Positions 18,395-28,498 of a stretch of DNA of 64,000 bases are shown here, in pieces; the first letter of the stretch is position 1; every line of letters starts with the position of its first letter. Made by a program: the position numbers and the translations under genes. This DNA comes from Saprospiraceae bacterium (GTDB taxonomy: Bacteria; Bacteroidota; Bacteroidia; Chitinophagales; Saprospiraceae), in contig JALHOZ010000006.1 of assembly GCA_022842725.1 (NCBI GenBank), positions 1 to 64,000 on the forward strand, read 5' to 3'. Under the pieces are notes generated by a model. The model worked only from the letters and a program-made list of their open reading frames with translations, was not told the DNA's origin and ran no database searches.

Positions 18395-20273
18395 TTATGC
18401 CTTCATTTGTTCGTCCTCATCGATAAATTCGAGTTCTGCATCTTTTTCCCAAATCTCCATTTCACAAGGTTTACAGTTAAATTTGAGTTTGTATTCCAGT
18501 TCTCCTTGCCGAAGTGTCAATGGCTCCACCACTTTTTCACCCATGGTGGCTCTTTGGAAACGGGCGCATTTACCTAATTCGTATTTCACACAATATTTGG
18601 TGGTCATCACACGGGATTTTCCGGGATCCCATTGTAATTCAAATGCTTTTTCTATTTCTGTTACCCCGTGGCGTTTGTAAAAATTCCTTGCCAGCTGATT
18701 AGAAACATTGTAAGTAAAATCAAGTTCTTTGACCGGATAAGGGTGGTCAGTTTTTTCTATGGCACGTTCGTACCTGATATATTCTTTGATCCTTGTTTCC
18801 ATCAATTGATCCAGCACATTTCTTCTGATTTCATTGATCAAACCGGAAGGTAAAAACCAAAAGCCTGATAACTTTAATTCAATGTCGTCAACTATAAAAA
18901 CAGTATTACCTGTTTTTGACAAGTTGGTTGTTATTCCGGAAAGGGCTGTTTCCTCATTTTTGGCAGGAATTTTTTCAGTCAAAAGTTGCTGTTCTGTCTG
19001 ATGTCCGTCTTCATCCACCGCTTTCAAAAGAAAACCATTTTCGGTTTCTGAAAAGGTAAAAACCACCCCGATTTTACGAATGGCACTTTTTTCCTGTTCC
19101 ACCAACTTATTAAATTCTGCATCAGAATTCCGGTAAATATCCGTTCCTGCAACTAATATCTTTGGTGAATTAAACACTACTACATCATTTACAATAATAT
19201 TAATTTGTGCACCATCGGCTTCGCCTTCGCCGTTGATAAAAAAGAGTCCGTCACCCTGATTTAATATGTCATCATTTTCGATGACATATCCATTTGCTTT
19301 GGCTTCCAATACTTTTCCGATATACTGCCCCTGTGATTTTGGGGTTTCCCAACTGCCGATTTTTTCTTTTCGTTTATTGACAAAATAATCGGTATATCCT
19401 CTGTTGAATGACCTGTCCATCTGAGGTTCAAAATTGTAAAATGTCCTTCCTGAAGATGCTTTTTGGTAGTGGTCAGGATTTGATGCTAAAAACGAATCCA
19501 GTTTTTTCCGCAGGTAAGAAACATTGTTTTTAACATATACAATATCTTTCAATCTTCCTTCAATTTTAAATGAAGTGATGCCTGCTTCAATCAAAGCAGG
19601 TAAATGATCTGACAGGTCAAGATCCTTTATGGACAAAAGATGGCTGCTTTGTTTCAGTACTTTTCCGGTTCCGTCGACCAGGTCGTAAGGAAGACGGCAA
19701 TTTTGGGCACAAGATCCTCTGTTGGCAGAACGTTCTCCGTTGGCAACTGACATATAACAATTTCCGCTGAAAGAAACACACAAAGCACCGGATACAAAAA
19801 ACTCAAGTTCAACATCCGAGGCGTCTCTGATCTCTTTGATCTGATCAAGATTGAGCTCTCTGGCCAACACTACCCTTTTAAAACCAACATCCTTCAGAAA
19901 AGTGACATGTTTCGGATCCCGGTTATTGGCTTGTGTACTGGCATGTAAAACGATTGGGGGAAGTTTCATTTCCAATATGCCCATATCCTGAATGATGATG
20001 GCATCAACACCAATTTCGTAAAGTTGCCATATCAATTTCCGGCAATTTTCGAGTTCATGGTCATAAAGAATCGTATTGACCACAACAAAAACCTGGGCTT
20101 TAAACAAATGAGCATATCTGACCATTTCGGCAATATCCTCTATAGAATTGGTAGCATTGGTTCTGACAAAACAAAGGCGCTCCGATATACACTGCATCCG
20201 CACCTGCATTGATGGCTGCTATTCCCTGAATCAGGTTTTTAGCAGGCGCCAGGATTTCAATTTGTTGTTTCAT
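18395..20273 (-). CDS. U32 peptidase-family protein, reading frame interrupted near 20166-20183
   Basis: The family signature is clear: ELEFFVSGALCVSFSGNCY, then a Cys-rich SCAQNCRLPYDL. A C-terminal set of cysteines (KYCVKYELGKCARF and FNCKPCEME) fits the iron-sulfur type seen in RlhA/TrhP-like tRNA/rRNA hydroxylation proteins. The longest open frame starts only at 20209, with a poor N-terminus. The expected N-terminus (MKQQIEILAPAKNLIQGIAA ... ADAVYIGAP) is in another frame starting at ATG 20273. The two meet around YIGAP/VRTNATNS. The 1879-bp span is not divisible by three, which fits one inserted or two deleted bases at the T-rich GCCTTTGTTTTGTC (minus strand). It may be a sequencing error or a real mutation. 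A function in RNA modification is inferred from the family. Confidence 0.8.
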
Positions 20274-20445
20274 ACACTCAAAAATGGTTTTTAAGACTGC
20301 AAAGATAAGGAATTCCGATAAAATTTTGAGGTTTAATGGTCTGGGATGGTATGTTTGGAAGTTATGGTCGGATGATGACTTTATACGAAATCAGGAATTT
20401 GGATTAAAAAAATCCTTTTTCAAAAATACTACATTATCCTAAAAC

Positions 20446-21288
20446 CTATTGTGATGAAAACTTCAGAAATCTACCTAAAATGGTGCGAGCTGCACCAAAG
20501 GTAATAAAAAGGGCCAGAAGAAAACACACCAAAACGGTAAATAACAAAAACCTGACATCCAGTAATTCAAAAAGAAGGGCGTTGTCATAAACCGCATACG
20601 TATATACTCCTCCTAAAACAAGGGCTACAAAAAACGTAGCAATAAAACTCATTTTGATTGCCCATATATAGTAAGGTCGCCTGATAAAATATCCTGTGGC
20701 ACCTACGATCTGCATGGTTTTGATTTTTCGTTCGTCAGCATATAACGTCAGCCGTAACGTATTATAAATGATCGCTATTGACAACAATACAAAAATTGCT
20801 GCCAATCCAAGAATAATAAAAGAAAAATTGGTCAGATTCTTTTTCACCAAGTCAATACTCTCATTTTCGTAATAAAAACCCAATACTCCTTTTTCCATTT
20901 CAAGGGTTTCTCTTATGTTTTTAATATTTTTTTCAGTATAAAATTCAGCCTTAAGATTAAATTTTATGATGTTTTTGAAAGGGTTTTCGATCACTTCCGA
21001 CAACGAACCAAATTCCGATGACATAAACTGAACGGCCTGTTCTTTTTCAATATATTCGACACTTTCAGAGATGACACCATCGGTATTTTTAATCAAATCG
21101 CTCAACCTTTTTAATTCAGATTCCGGCATGACGTCCTGTACCTCTACTAAAATATTGATATTTTGCTTCAGAATATTGGAAATATTGCCTGTATGTAAAA
21201 ACAAGGTCATAAACAATCCCACCAATATCAGGACAATGGTAATGGAAATCGTCGCGTAAAATGTTGACGGTCTGTTGTTTGATGCCAT
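20446..21288 (-). CDS. ftsX: Cell-division ABC transporter permease FtsX
   Basis: This 280-residue protein has an N-terminal helix (about 12-34), a periplasmic domain (about 40-165, with ILVEVQDVMPE and FYYENESIDLVKKN) and three helices at the C-terminal end (about 172-192, 220-245 and 252-275), the FtsX topology. Together with the ATPase FtsE it links the divisome to peptidoglycan hydrolase activation. ftsE is not adjacent, which is common in Bacteroidota. It has its own promoter upstream (21354-21386) and follows def at a 170-bp gap. Confidence 0.92.
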   Translation of the reverse strand: MASNNRPSTFYATISITIVLILVGLFMTLFLHTGNISNILKQNINILVEVQDVMPESELKRLSDLIKNTDGVISESVEYIEKEQAVQFMSSEFGSLSEVIENPFKNIIKFNLKAEFYTEKNIKNIRETLEMEKGVLGFYYENESIDLVKKNLTNFSFIILGLAAIFVLLSIAIIYNTLRLTLYADERKIKTMQIVGATGYFIRRPYYIWAIKMSFIATFFVALVLGGVYTYAVYDNALLFELLDVRFLLFTVLVCFLLALFITFGAARTILGRFLKFSSQ

Positions 21289-21353
21289 AATCTTTAGAAA
21301 AAATTGACAGACCGCTTAATATTAAAATCAACGGACTGAATATATATAAAGAA

Positions 21354-21386
21354 CAAAGATAGATAAAATCTAAGTCCTGAACCCAA
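21354..21386 (-). promoter_or_regulatory. Promoter of ftsX
   Basis: On the minus strand, TTG (21384-21386), a 22-base spacer and TATCTTTG (21354-21361) match the Bacteroidota promoter consensus. The ATG at 21288 lies about 65 bp downstream. Confidence 0.6.
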
Positions 21387-21458
21387 TATATATGATTTTA
21401 TTTAATGTTATAACGTTGATTCATCAACCAAAAGAACCCACTCCTTTCGAAACCTCTG

Positions 21459-22016
21459 TTAAGGTTTAAATACTTTAATTTTATAATCTGCCGTCACATT
21501 ACCGGCTGCCATTTTATTCAGTTTGCCCTGAATCAGTTTTTTCTTCAGTGGTTTCAGCTTTTCAATAAAAAGTTTTCCCTGAATATGGTCATATTCGTGT
21601 TGAATAACGCGGGCATTCATGCCTTCATAAGTTTCAGTAAATTCATTAAAATTTTCATCAACATAAGTTAGGGTCACCACTGCCGGCCTTTCCACATCTC
21701 CGTGAATATTAGGAATACTGAGACAACCTTCCTCATAAGACCAGGGATTACCGGTTTCTTCAAGGATTTGAGGATTGATAAATACTTTTTTTATTCCTTT
21801 ATGTTTATCCTCCTCTTTCATGACCTGAATCGTATCAACCACAAATATCCGTTTGGAAAGTCCTACCTGCGGAGCGGCCAAACCGACCCCTTTTGCATTA
21901 TACATCGTCTGATACATATTTTCGATGAGGTCGCCCAACTCAGGATAATCATTTGATATAGGTTCCGCTACTTTTTTTAAAACGGGAAAACCATATACAT
22001 AAATCGGCATGATCAT
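21459..22016 (-). CDS. def: Peptide deformylase
   Basis: This 185-residue metalloenzyme removes the N-formyl group from nascent proteins. All three motifs are present: GVGLAAPQ (43-50), EGCLS (96-100, metal-binding Cys98) and HEYDH (140-144, two metal-binding His and catalytic Glu). The start could be M1 or M3 (MIMPIYVYG); MPIYVYG is the usual family start. The gene lies 3 bp after ruvX in the coaD-pruA-ruvX-def operon. Confidence 0.96.
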   Translation of the reverse strand: MIMPIYVYGFPVLKKVAEPISNDYPELGDLIENMYQTMYNAKGVGLAAPQVGLSKRIFVVDTIQVMKEEDKHKGIKKVFINPQILEETGNPWSYEEGCLSIPNIHGDVERPAVVTLTYVDENFNEFTETYEGMNARVIQHEYDHIQGKLFIEKLKPLKKKLIQGKLNKMAAGNVTADYKIKVFKP

Positions 22017-22019
22017 AAA

Positions 22020-22430
22020 CTAAATGTGTTTTAAATATTTTTGTAAAATAATAACGGCGCTGATTCTGTCAACGAGGGCTTTGTCCTGCCGTTTTTTCTT
22101 TTTGGCCCCTGACATCATAATAGCATCTTTGGCCATCACAGATGTAAAGGATTCATCCTGAAAGTCAATGATTTTTTCGGGCCATTTGTTTTGTAATTTC
22201 TTACAAAAGTCCTGAATATTTTTGACCAGATAGGTATCGTTACCATCTTTATGAACGGGATGACCGAAAACAATTTTTTCAACCTGTTCTGTCTCAAAAT
22301 ATTTGGAAAGAAATGATTCCAGATTTTTTGTTTCGACGGTATCCAATGCATTTACGATAATCTGAAAAGGGTCAGTAGCTGCAATGCCACATCTTTTCAA
22401 ACCATAATCTATACCTAATATTCTGGCCAA
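22020..22430 (-). CDS. ruvX: Holliday junction resolvase-like / pre-16S rRNA nuclease RuvX (YqgF)
   Basis: This 136-residue RNase H-like fold protein has the acidic triad positions in GIDYG (Asp8), DESFTS (DE at about 93-94) and the C-terminal DRISAVIILQKYL (Asp122 region). YqgF family members process the 5' end of 16S rRNA in E. coli. They were earlier predicted to be Holliday junction resolvases. Length is normal. It sits 11 bp after pruA and 3 bp before def. Confidence 0.92.
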   Translation of the reverse strand: MARILGIDYGLKRCGIAATDPFQIIVNALDTVETKNLESFLSKYFETEQVEKIVFGHPVHKDGNDTYLVKNIQDFCKKLQNKWPEKIIDFQDESFTSVMAKDAIMMSGAKKKKRQDKALVDRISAVIILQKYLKHI

Positions 22431-22441
22431 ATCAATAAATT

Positions 22442-24073
22442 CTATTCTTCTGAAAGAAAAGGATATTTGTAATCCGTCGGTGGCACAAAGTTTTCTTTAA
22501 TCGTCCTGGGTGATACCCAACGCATTAAATTGATGGCACTACCCGCTTTATCATTGGTACCGGAAGCACGACCACCGCCAAAAGGCTGCTGACCGACCAC
22601 CGCACCTGTAGGTTTATCGTTGATATAAAAATTGCCCGCTGAATGCCTCAATGCTTCAAATGCTTCAGAAAGTGCATACCGGTCCTGACTGAACACAGCA
22701 CCCGTCAAAGCATATGGTCCTGTTTCATCGACAATTTTCAGGGTTTCCGACCATTTGGCATCTTCGTATACATATATAGTAAGAACAGGACCAAACAACT
22801 CTTCTTCCATGGTAATATAGTGCGGATCATCCACTTTGATGACCGTTGGTTGGATAAAATAACCTTCCGATTTGTCAAAATGACCTCCTGCCACTATCGT
22901 TGCGCCGGCATCAGTTTTAGCCCTCTGAATATAGCCTGAAATTTTGTCAAATGCTTTTTCATCAATAACTGCATTGATAAAATGGGTAAAATTTTCAGGA
23001 CTGCCCATGGTAAAATCAGCCAAATCAGATTTTAGTTGTTTTTCAACTTCAGGCCACAACGAAGCAGGAATATAGGCGCGCGAAGCAGCACTACATTTTT
23101 GTCCCTGAAACTCGAAAGCACCGCGCGTTAAGGCCACTGCCACTTCTTTAGCGATCGCAGAAGGGTGCGCAACGACAAAATCTTTGCCTCCGGTTTCACC
23201 TACTACCCTTGGATACGATTTATAATTTTTGATATTTTCTCCGATGGTTTTCCAAAGATGCTGAAATACACCGGTACTTCCTGTAAAATGAATTCCGGCA
23301 AATTCCCTGTGTTTCAAAATGATATCCCCGGCTACCGGACCATCTACAAAAACAAGGTTTATGACACCAGGCGGCAATCCGGCCTGCTCATATATCTCCA
23401 TTATGACCTGCGCTGAATAGATTTGCGTTTCTGCCGGTTTCCACACAACCGTATTGCCCATCATGGCCGGAGCACTACATAAATTTGCCGCAATGGAGGT
23501 AAAGTTAAATGGTGTCAGAGCAAAAACAAATCCTTCCAAAGGCCTGTATTCCAACCGGTTCCAGATGCCGGGAGCACTTTCCGGCTGACTGCTGTACATT
23601 TCAGTCATATATTGTACATTAAATCTGAAAAAGTCTACCAATTCGCAAACGGCATCTATTTCAGATTGAAAAACATTTTTTGACTGACCCAACATGGTGG
23701 CAGCATTCATCTTGGCACGGTAAGGTCCCGCCAATAATTCGGCTGCTTTCAGAAATATGGAAGCCCTGTCTTGCCAAGCCATATTTTCCCATTCCGATTT
23801 GGCTTTTAATGCGGCCTCAATTGCCATCGACACATGAGAAGCATCACCATGAGAATAGGTCCCCAAAGTATGTTTTCTTTCATGTGGCGGATGAATGCTT
23901 CTTTTATCTTGTGTATATATTTTCTTACCTCCGATATACATGGGAATATCGACAGAGCCTGCTTTCATGGACGCAAGTTCTTTTTTTAACTCTTGTTTTT
24001 CTTTGGAACCCGGACCGTAGGCCAAAACGGGCTCATTTTTAGCTATTGGAACCTGAAAAAATGCGTTGGACAT
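22442..24073 (-). CDS. pruA: L-glutamate gamma-semialdehyde (1-pyrroline-5-carboxylate) dehydrogenase
   Basis: This 543-residue aldehyde dehydrogenase carries out the second step of proline breakdown, to glutamate, with NAD. The catalytic cysteine is in GQKCSAASR, the general-base glutamate in VVGETGGKDF, and the NAD-binding part includes FTGSTGVF. The opening MSNAFFQVPIAKNEPVLAYGPGS matches single-domain, eukaryote/Bacteroidota-type P5C dehydrogenases (about 540 residues) and not bifunctional PutA. No proline dehydrogenase gene is in the window. It lies 11 bp after coaD in the same operon. Confidence 0.95.
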   Translation of the reverse strand: MSNAFFQVPIAKNEPVLAYGPGSKEKQELKKELASMKAGSVDIPMYIGGKKIYTQDKRSIHPPHERKHTLGTYSHGDASHVSMAIEAALKAKSEWENMAWQDRASIFLKAAELLAGPYRAKMNAATMLGQSKNVFQSEIDAVCELVDFFRFNVQYMTEMYSSQPESAPGIWNRLEYRPLEGFVFALTPFNFTSIAANLCSAPAMMGNTVVWKPAETQIYSAQVIMEIYEQAGLPPGVINLVFVDGPVAGDIILKHREFAGIHFTGSTGVFQHLWKTIGENIKNYKSYPRVVGETGGKDFVVAHPSAIAKEVAVALTRGAFEFQGQKCSAASRAYIPASLWPEVEKQLKSDLADFTMGSPENFTHFINAVIDEKAFDKISGYIQRAKTDAGATIVAGGHFDKSEGYFIQPTVIKVDDPHYITMEEELFGPVLTIYVYEDAKWSETLKIVDETGPYALTGAVFSQDRYALSEAFEALRHSAGNFYINDKPTGAVVGQQPFGGGRASGTNDKAGSAINLMRWVSPRTIKENFVPPTDYKYPFLSEE

Positions 24074-24084
24074 ATTATGTAATT

Positions 24085-24570
24085 TTAAGATGGAATGTTA
24101 AATGATTTATTGATTTCTGCTGCAATGACCTCCGGAACAAACGGAGCAACATTTCCTTTCCCTTTGATAATTTCTTTGACAATGGTGCTTGAAATGTGAG
24201 AATACGAAGGTTGTGAAATATAAAATAAAGTTTCGAGATCTTTCCCTATGATGTGATTAAGCTGAGAAATGGTTTTTTCATAATCAAAGTCGGACGCATT
24301 CCTCAGTCCCCTGATCAAAAACCTGGCATCTTTAGCCGCTGCATAATTTACGGTCAGACCTTCAAAAGTATCAATGACTATTTTGGGTTCCTGTCCGAAA
24401 ACTTTGTGCAACCATTCCAATCTTTTTTCAAGCGGAAAAAGAACTTGTTTGGCTTGATTAACACCCACAGCTACATATATTTTATCAAAAAGGGGCAATG
24501 CTCTGTTTACCAGATCAACATGACCATTTGTTATTGGGTCAAACGAACCCGGAAAAACCGCAATATTCAT
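24085..24570 (-). CDS. coaD: Phosphopantetheine adenylyltransferase
   Basis: This 161-residue enzyme makes dephospho-CoA from phosphopantetheine and ATP. The nucleotidyltransferase motifs GSFDPITNGH (about 8-17, T/HxGH type) and ISSTIVKEI (about 126-134, ISSTxVR type) are both clear. It is the first gene of the coaD-pruA-ruvX-def operon. A -7 element, TACCTTTG (minus strand, 24597-24604), sits 27 bp before the ATG. The A-rich sequence further up lacks a well-spaced TTG. Confidence 0.96.
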   Translation of the reverse strand: MNIAVFPGSFDPITNGHVDLVNRALPLFDKIYVAVGVNQAKQVLFPLEKRLEWLHKVFGQEPKIVIDTFEGLTVNYAAAKDARFLIRGLRNASDFDYEKTISQLNHIIGKDLETLFYISQPSYSHISSTIVKEIIKGKGNVAPFVPEVIAAEINKSFNIPS

Positions 24571-25166
24571 AAAAACAAAATTATAAAATTGGAATGCAAA
24601 GGTACAAAATTTACAAACAAAGGGGAAATAATTCCATCATTAAGGTGCCTGAACTTTCAAAACATACTGAATATAAAAGAGTAGTTATTCCTGAAATGGT
24701 TCAGGGCACATCTGATTTCGGGTTTTTGACAGCCCGCAAAACAATGAATTCAATTTTTTTTTGGTCAAAAAGCAACCAAAATGCTATTATGTCAACTATA
24801 TTACATAAAACAAATAAAAACTTTTTTAATATAAAAAATATTTATATTTTGCAACATTTATCAAAAATAAGTATTTTGTATGGCATGAAGGATGATTTTA
24901 ATCTAAAAATACAATTTACACCATAAAACAAAATTTAGTTTTATTTTTATGTGTATTTCAAAATGTAAATCATTTGACATTCATTAACTGATAATTTTTA
25001 AAAACAGCCCTATCAACGTACAATATTTTGAGAATAAATCGTTAAATAGGTGTTATCGATATATTATTTTGTATCTTTTCAACCTGGAAAATTTTATTTA
25101 CATATAAATTTGCACAATATTTGGATAGAACCTATACATACCAAATCATTTAAACACACAATCCAA
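24571..25166. other. Gene-free divergent region (596 bp)
   Basis: The region lies between coaD (minus) and an outer-membrane protein gene (plus). It holds the coaD -7 element at 24597-24604 (minus strand). The rest is very AT-rich with no convincing coding pattern. A 110-codon frame at 24594-24926 lacks any recognisable feature and has AT-driven composition. I see no RNA gene or repeat. Confidence 0.55.
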
Positions 25167-25826
25167 ATGAAAAAATTAATTTTATCAGTCGTTTTTCTTT
25201 CTCTGTTTGTTTTGCAGGGACAATCTCAAAAAAGGTTTTCAAAAGAACAATCCTTTTTTATCGGACCAAAGTTCAGTACAGGTTTTATCACAACTGCTCA
25301 GGAACATTCACTCATAGGTAATGAAAATGATTATGTTGTTCATGATATCATGTATAATAAAAGTTCTCCGATGTATTCCGGTGGTTTGTTCATGCAAAAA
25401 AATGCGGGATTTCTTTTTTATCAGGCAAACCTGGCTTACACCTATTTTAAATCAAGTTATGATGTCATATCATATGACAACCGAAATTTCAGTCCGGTAA
25501 TGGACGAACAATTCCATTACATTGATCTGAGCATTTCAGGAGGTTTGAGAATAAACAAATTCAGAATCGGTGTTGGACCTGTTATCCACTTTCTGGCGGC
25601 GAGTGACAGTGAACTTGAAGTCATCCCTGAATACAACAGTAAATTCAAAAGTACAACTTTCGGATTTATCAGTGGTATCGGTTATGATTTCGGCAATATT
25701 TTTATTGATCTGAAATATGAAAATTCATTCAGAAGCATCGGTGACCACATTTATTACGGGCCGAGAAAATCAGCATTCAAAGGTTCTCCAAATAATTTCA
25801 GCGTTCACGTAGCTTATGGCTTCTGA
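25167..25826 (+). CDS. Outer-membrane beta-barrel protein
   Basis: This 219-residue protein starts with a clear signal peptide (MKKLILSVVFLSLFVLQGQS). Alternating hydrophobic strands follow, ending in an aromatic C-terminus (FSVHVAYGF), as in small PorT/OmpA-barrel-like proteins of Bacteroidota. The frame is open further upstream to 25050, but that stretch lacks signal-peptide character, so ATG 25167 is the better start. Strands such as GGLFMQKNAGFLFYQANLAY and GFISGIGYDFGNIFIDLKYE support the barrel. The specific function is unknown. It is monocistronic, followed by a strong terminator. Confidence 0.8.
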   Translation: MKKLILSVVFLSLFVLQGQSQKRFSKEQSFFIGPKFSTGFITTAQEHSLIGNENDYVVHDIMYNKSSPMYSGGLFMQKNAGFLFYQANLAYTYFKSSYDVISYDNRNFSPVMDEQFHYIDLSISGGLRINKFRIGVGPVIHFLAASDSELEVIPEYNSKFKSTTFGFISGIGYDFGNIFIDLKYENSFRSIGDHIYYGPRKSAFKGSPNNFSVHVAYGF

Positions 25827-25866
25827 TCGTTGAATCAAAACAAAACACTCCTTTAAAATACAGTTT

Positions 25867-25890
25867 GGCCGGTCTTCCGGCCTTTTTTTT
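25867..25890 (+). terminator. Rho-independent terminator after the barrel protein gene
   Basis: A perfect GGCCGG-TCTT-CCGGCC hairpin is followed by eight T residues, 40 bp after the stop codon. Confidence 0.92.
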
Positions 25891-26091
25891 GCCCGGACTT
25901 TCCATGTAAGTGTAAAAGTATTTTGTTATTCCTTTGAAATTTTGCATTTTTTCCAAATTGCCCTACGGAAAATTTTTCAATACATGTACAGTCGTCATCA
26001 TAAATCCAAATGACAAAAATCATCTTTCCCAAAGGCGCACCACAATACTTTTGCACCAAACTAAGACACTAAGTTCTGATGTTTGAATTGT

Positions 26092-26928
26092 ATGCGCACT
26101 ATCCTTGTTCCTGTTGATTTTACTTTCGGTTCCTACGTCGCAGCATATTATGCGGCAAATCTGGCCCAAACCACCCATGCGAAACTTTTCTTTTTCCACA
26201 CCTTTTACATCCCGGTTTCAAATCAGGAATTTTATATAAGTCCCGATGTAATCCAAAACATAGCATTAAAAGCAAAAAAACAACTAACCCAATTTATCGA
26301 AGAAGTAAAACAAGCCGTACCTAACGGAGCATCACTTGAAACGTCATCTGAGGTATCTGCCGGTCATTTACAAACCATGTTGTCACAACTCATTCTCAAT
26401 CATCAGGTTGACTTAATTGTTATGGCGACACATATACAAAAAAACGAGTTGCTTAAAATGGTGACCGGAAGTCAGGCTTTGAGTACCATAAAACAAAGTG
26501 AAGTGCCTGTATTGGTGATACCGGATTCTGCAGCATTTCGTAAAATCCGCACCGTTGGTTTTACTACCTCTCTGGAAGATATCGATAATATTGATGTTTT
26601 GTGGCCGGTATTACAAATTTCGTGGCTGACTGATATTATGATCAGTTTTGTTGTCGTTGTACCTGATGGTGAAGGTAAACATTCTAAAGAACAACTTGAA
26701 GAATACCTGCTTTTGGAAACCACTTTCAAAAACACCCCACACAAACTGGAAGTCATTGAAAATCAAAATATTACTCAGGGTATTTTAGACTATGTTGACA
26801 AAAATAAACCAGACATTTTGGTAACTATGCCAAAAAAACATACTTTTATGGATTCTTTGACGCATAAAAGTATTACCGAAAGCGTGATTAAAAAAATCAA
26901 TATTCCTGTTTTATGCCTTCAGGAATAA
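26092..26928 (+). CDS. Universal stress protein with two UspA domains
   Basis: This 278-residue protein is a tandem Usp. Domain 1 (about 1-145) starts MRTILVPVDFTFGSYVAAYY and contains DLIVMATHIQKNELLKMVTGSQA and VPVLVIPD. Domain 2 (about 150-278) is diverged and ends VIKKINIPVLCLQE. A TTG-initiated frame nine bases longer exists; ATG 26092 is the natural start. A TACTTTTG -7 element is at 26046-26053. The ATP-binding G-x2-G-x9-G(S/T) pattern is only partial, so it may not bind ATP. A CoA-transferase gene starts 36 bp downstream and is probably in the same transcript. Confidence 0.88.
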   Translation: MRTILVPVDFTFGSYVAAYYAANLAQTTHAKLFFFHTFYIPVSNQEFYISPDVIQNIALKAKKQLTQFIEEVKQAVPNGASLETSSEVSAGHLQTMLSQLILNHQVDLIVMATHIQKNELLKMVTGSQALSTIKQSEVPVLVIPDSAAFRKIRTVGFTTSLEDIDNIDVLWPVLQISWLTDIMISFVVVVPDGEGKHSKEQLEEYLLLETTFKNTPHKLEVIENQNITQGILDYVDKNKPDILVTMPKKHTFMDSLTHKSITESVIKKINIPVLCLQE

Positions 26929-26964
26929 TCAAAAGGCAATATTTTATTTATCTAAAACCAACGT

Positions 26965-28263
26965 ATGTTATCCAAATACAATCATAAAATCAAGTCGGCA
27001 GACGAAGCAGTTCAAATCATAAAATCCGGAGACTGTATTTTTGTCCATGGAAGTGCAGGAACCCCACTTACATTGACTGCTGCACTCGGGCGAAGAGCTC
27101 ATGAGTTACAAGATGTAGAAATCATGAACATCTCTCTGTTGGGAGATTTGCAGCTCAACATGGACGACTATCCAAACAGTTTTTTCTTAAATTCTCTTTT
27201 TGTATCTGCCAACATCAGGCCTATGGTCAATGATGAAAGAGGCGCTTACATTCCGATATTTTTAAGTGAAATCAGCCGTTTATTCAAAAGGCATTACATC
27301 AGCCTGGATGTCGTCTTCATAAATTGTTCTCCGCCTGACCAGAACGGTTATTGTTCTTTGGGTGTAAGTGTGGATATCGCGAAATCAGCGGTTATGAACG
27401 GAAAACACATCATAGCCCAGATCAATCCTAATATGCCGAGGACCCACGGTGACAGCTTTATCCATTCAGACAAAATTAATACAATGGTTTTGGTAGATGA
27501 CCAACTGCCGGAAGTACAATATGGTCTGCACATCACAGAAACCGATATGGCTATTGCAAAACATGTTGCTTCTTTGATTGACGACAGATGTACTTTACAA
27601 ATGGGTATCGGAACCATTCCTGATGCCGTATTGACACAATTGACAGGTCACCGGGATTTGGGAATTCATACAGAAATGTTTTCTGATGGTGTCATCCCAC
27701 TTATTGAAAAAGGAGTCATAACCAACGCATACAAAAAAAAGCACAGGGATAAAATTGTTACTTCTTTTGCCATAGGTACAAAAAAACTTTACGACTTCAT
27801 CCATGACAATCCTTTATTTCAGTTTTTGGAATCCGAATATGTCAATTACTCCGGAAACATCGCCAAAAATCCGAATATGGTCGCCATCAACAGCGCTATC
27901 GAGATAGACCTGACAGGTCAGGTATGTGCCGATTCCATAGGAACATTCCAATATTCAGGTGTCGGCGGTCAAATGGACTTTATCAGGGGAGCTTCCCTCA
28001 GCGACGGAGGTAAACCTATCATCGCCCTGCCCTCAGTCACCAAAAGAGGTGAATCCAAAATCACACCGTTTCTCAAACAAGGAGCCGGGGTCGTTACAAC
28101 CAGAGCGCATGTACATTATGTGATCACGGAATATGGAGTAGCTCATTTATTCGGCAAAAACCTGCGACAAAGAGCCTACGCCCTTACAGATATTGCCCAT
28201 CCGGACCATCGGGAAAACCTTGAAAAAGAATCTTTTAAAAGATTCGGACCCCGCCCACTGTAA
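26965..28263 (+). CDS. Acetyl-CoA hydrolase/transferase family protein
   Basis: This is a 432-residue class I CoA-transferase of the acetyl-CoA hydrolase / 4-hydroxybutyrate CoA-transferase type. The N-terminal domain has FVHGSAGTPLTL and VFINCSPPDQNGYCSLGVSV. The C-terminal domain has MGIGTIPDAVL and GIHTEMFSDG, with the catalytic glutamate in HTE that forms the glutamyl-CoA thioester. GVGGQMDF and ITEYGVAHLFGKNLRQRA near the end are also family hallmarks. It exchanges CoA between short acyl-CoAs and acids such as acetate; the exact acid cannot be read from sequence. The Usp gene immediately upstream suggests stress or starvation co-expression. Confidence 0.92.
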   Translation: MLSKYNHKIKSADEAVQIIKSGDCIFVHGSAGTPLTLTAALGRRAHELQDVEIMNISLLGDLQLNMDDYPNSFFLNSLFVSANIRPMVNDERGAYIPIFLSEISRLFKRHYISLDVVFINCSPPDQNGYCSLGVSVDIAKSAVMNGKHIIAQINPNMPRTHGDSFIHSDKINTMVLVDDQLPEVQYGLHITETDMAIAKHVASLIDDRCTLQMGIGTIPDAVLTQLTGHRDLGIHTEMFSDGVIPLIEKGVITNAYKKKHRDKIVTSFAIGTKKLYDFIHDNPLFQFLESEYVNYSGNIAKNPNMVAINSAIEIDLTGQVCADSIGTFQYSGVGGQMDFIRGASLSDGGKPIIALPSVTKRGESKITPFLKQGAGVVTTRAHVHYVITEYGVAHLFGKNLRQRAYALTDIAHPDHRENLEKESFKRFGPRPL

Positions 28264-28404
28264 CTTCAGATTTACACAATAACTTTCAGAACAGTTATTT
28301 TTGATCTACGGAAATCAAACAAAAGTACGTTCACCGAAAACATGTGGACGTATTTTTTCTTTTATATACAATAGGTACAATTTCTTTGAATAACACAAAG
28401 TAAT

Positions 28405-28435
28405 TTGGGCAATACAGGGAAAGTTGCTACCTTTG
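28405..28435 (+). promoter_or_regulatory. Promoter of the gap-pgk cluster
   Basis: TTG (28405-28407), a 20-base spacer and TACCTTTG (28428-28435) match the Bacteroidota consensus. The predicted leader before ATG 28499 is about 56 bases. Confidence 0.75.
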
Positions 28436-28498
28436 TGACTTGTTATTGAACATATTTTATTATACATATTTCACATAAAAACATAAAATTTTTGTATT

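Noticed and set aside
24594-24926. 110-codon frame on the plus strand between coaD and the barrel gene
   Set aside because: Composition follows AT-richness, no start-site or signal support, no recognisable motif, and it overlaps the coaD promoter.
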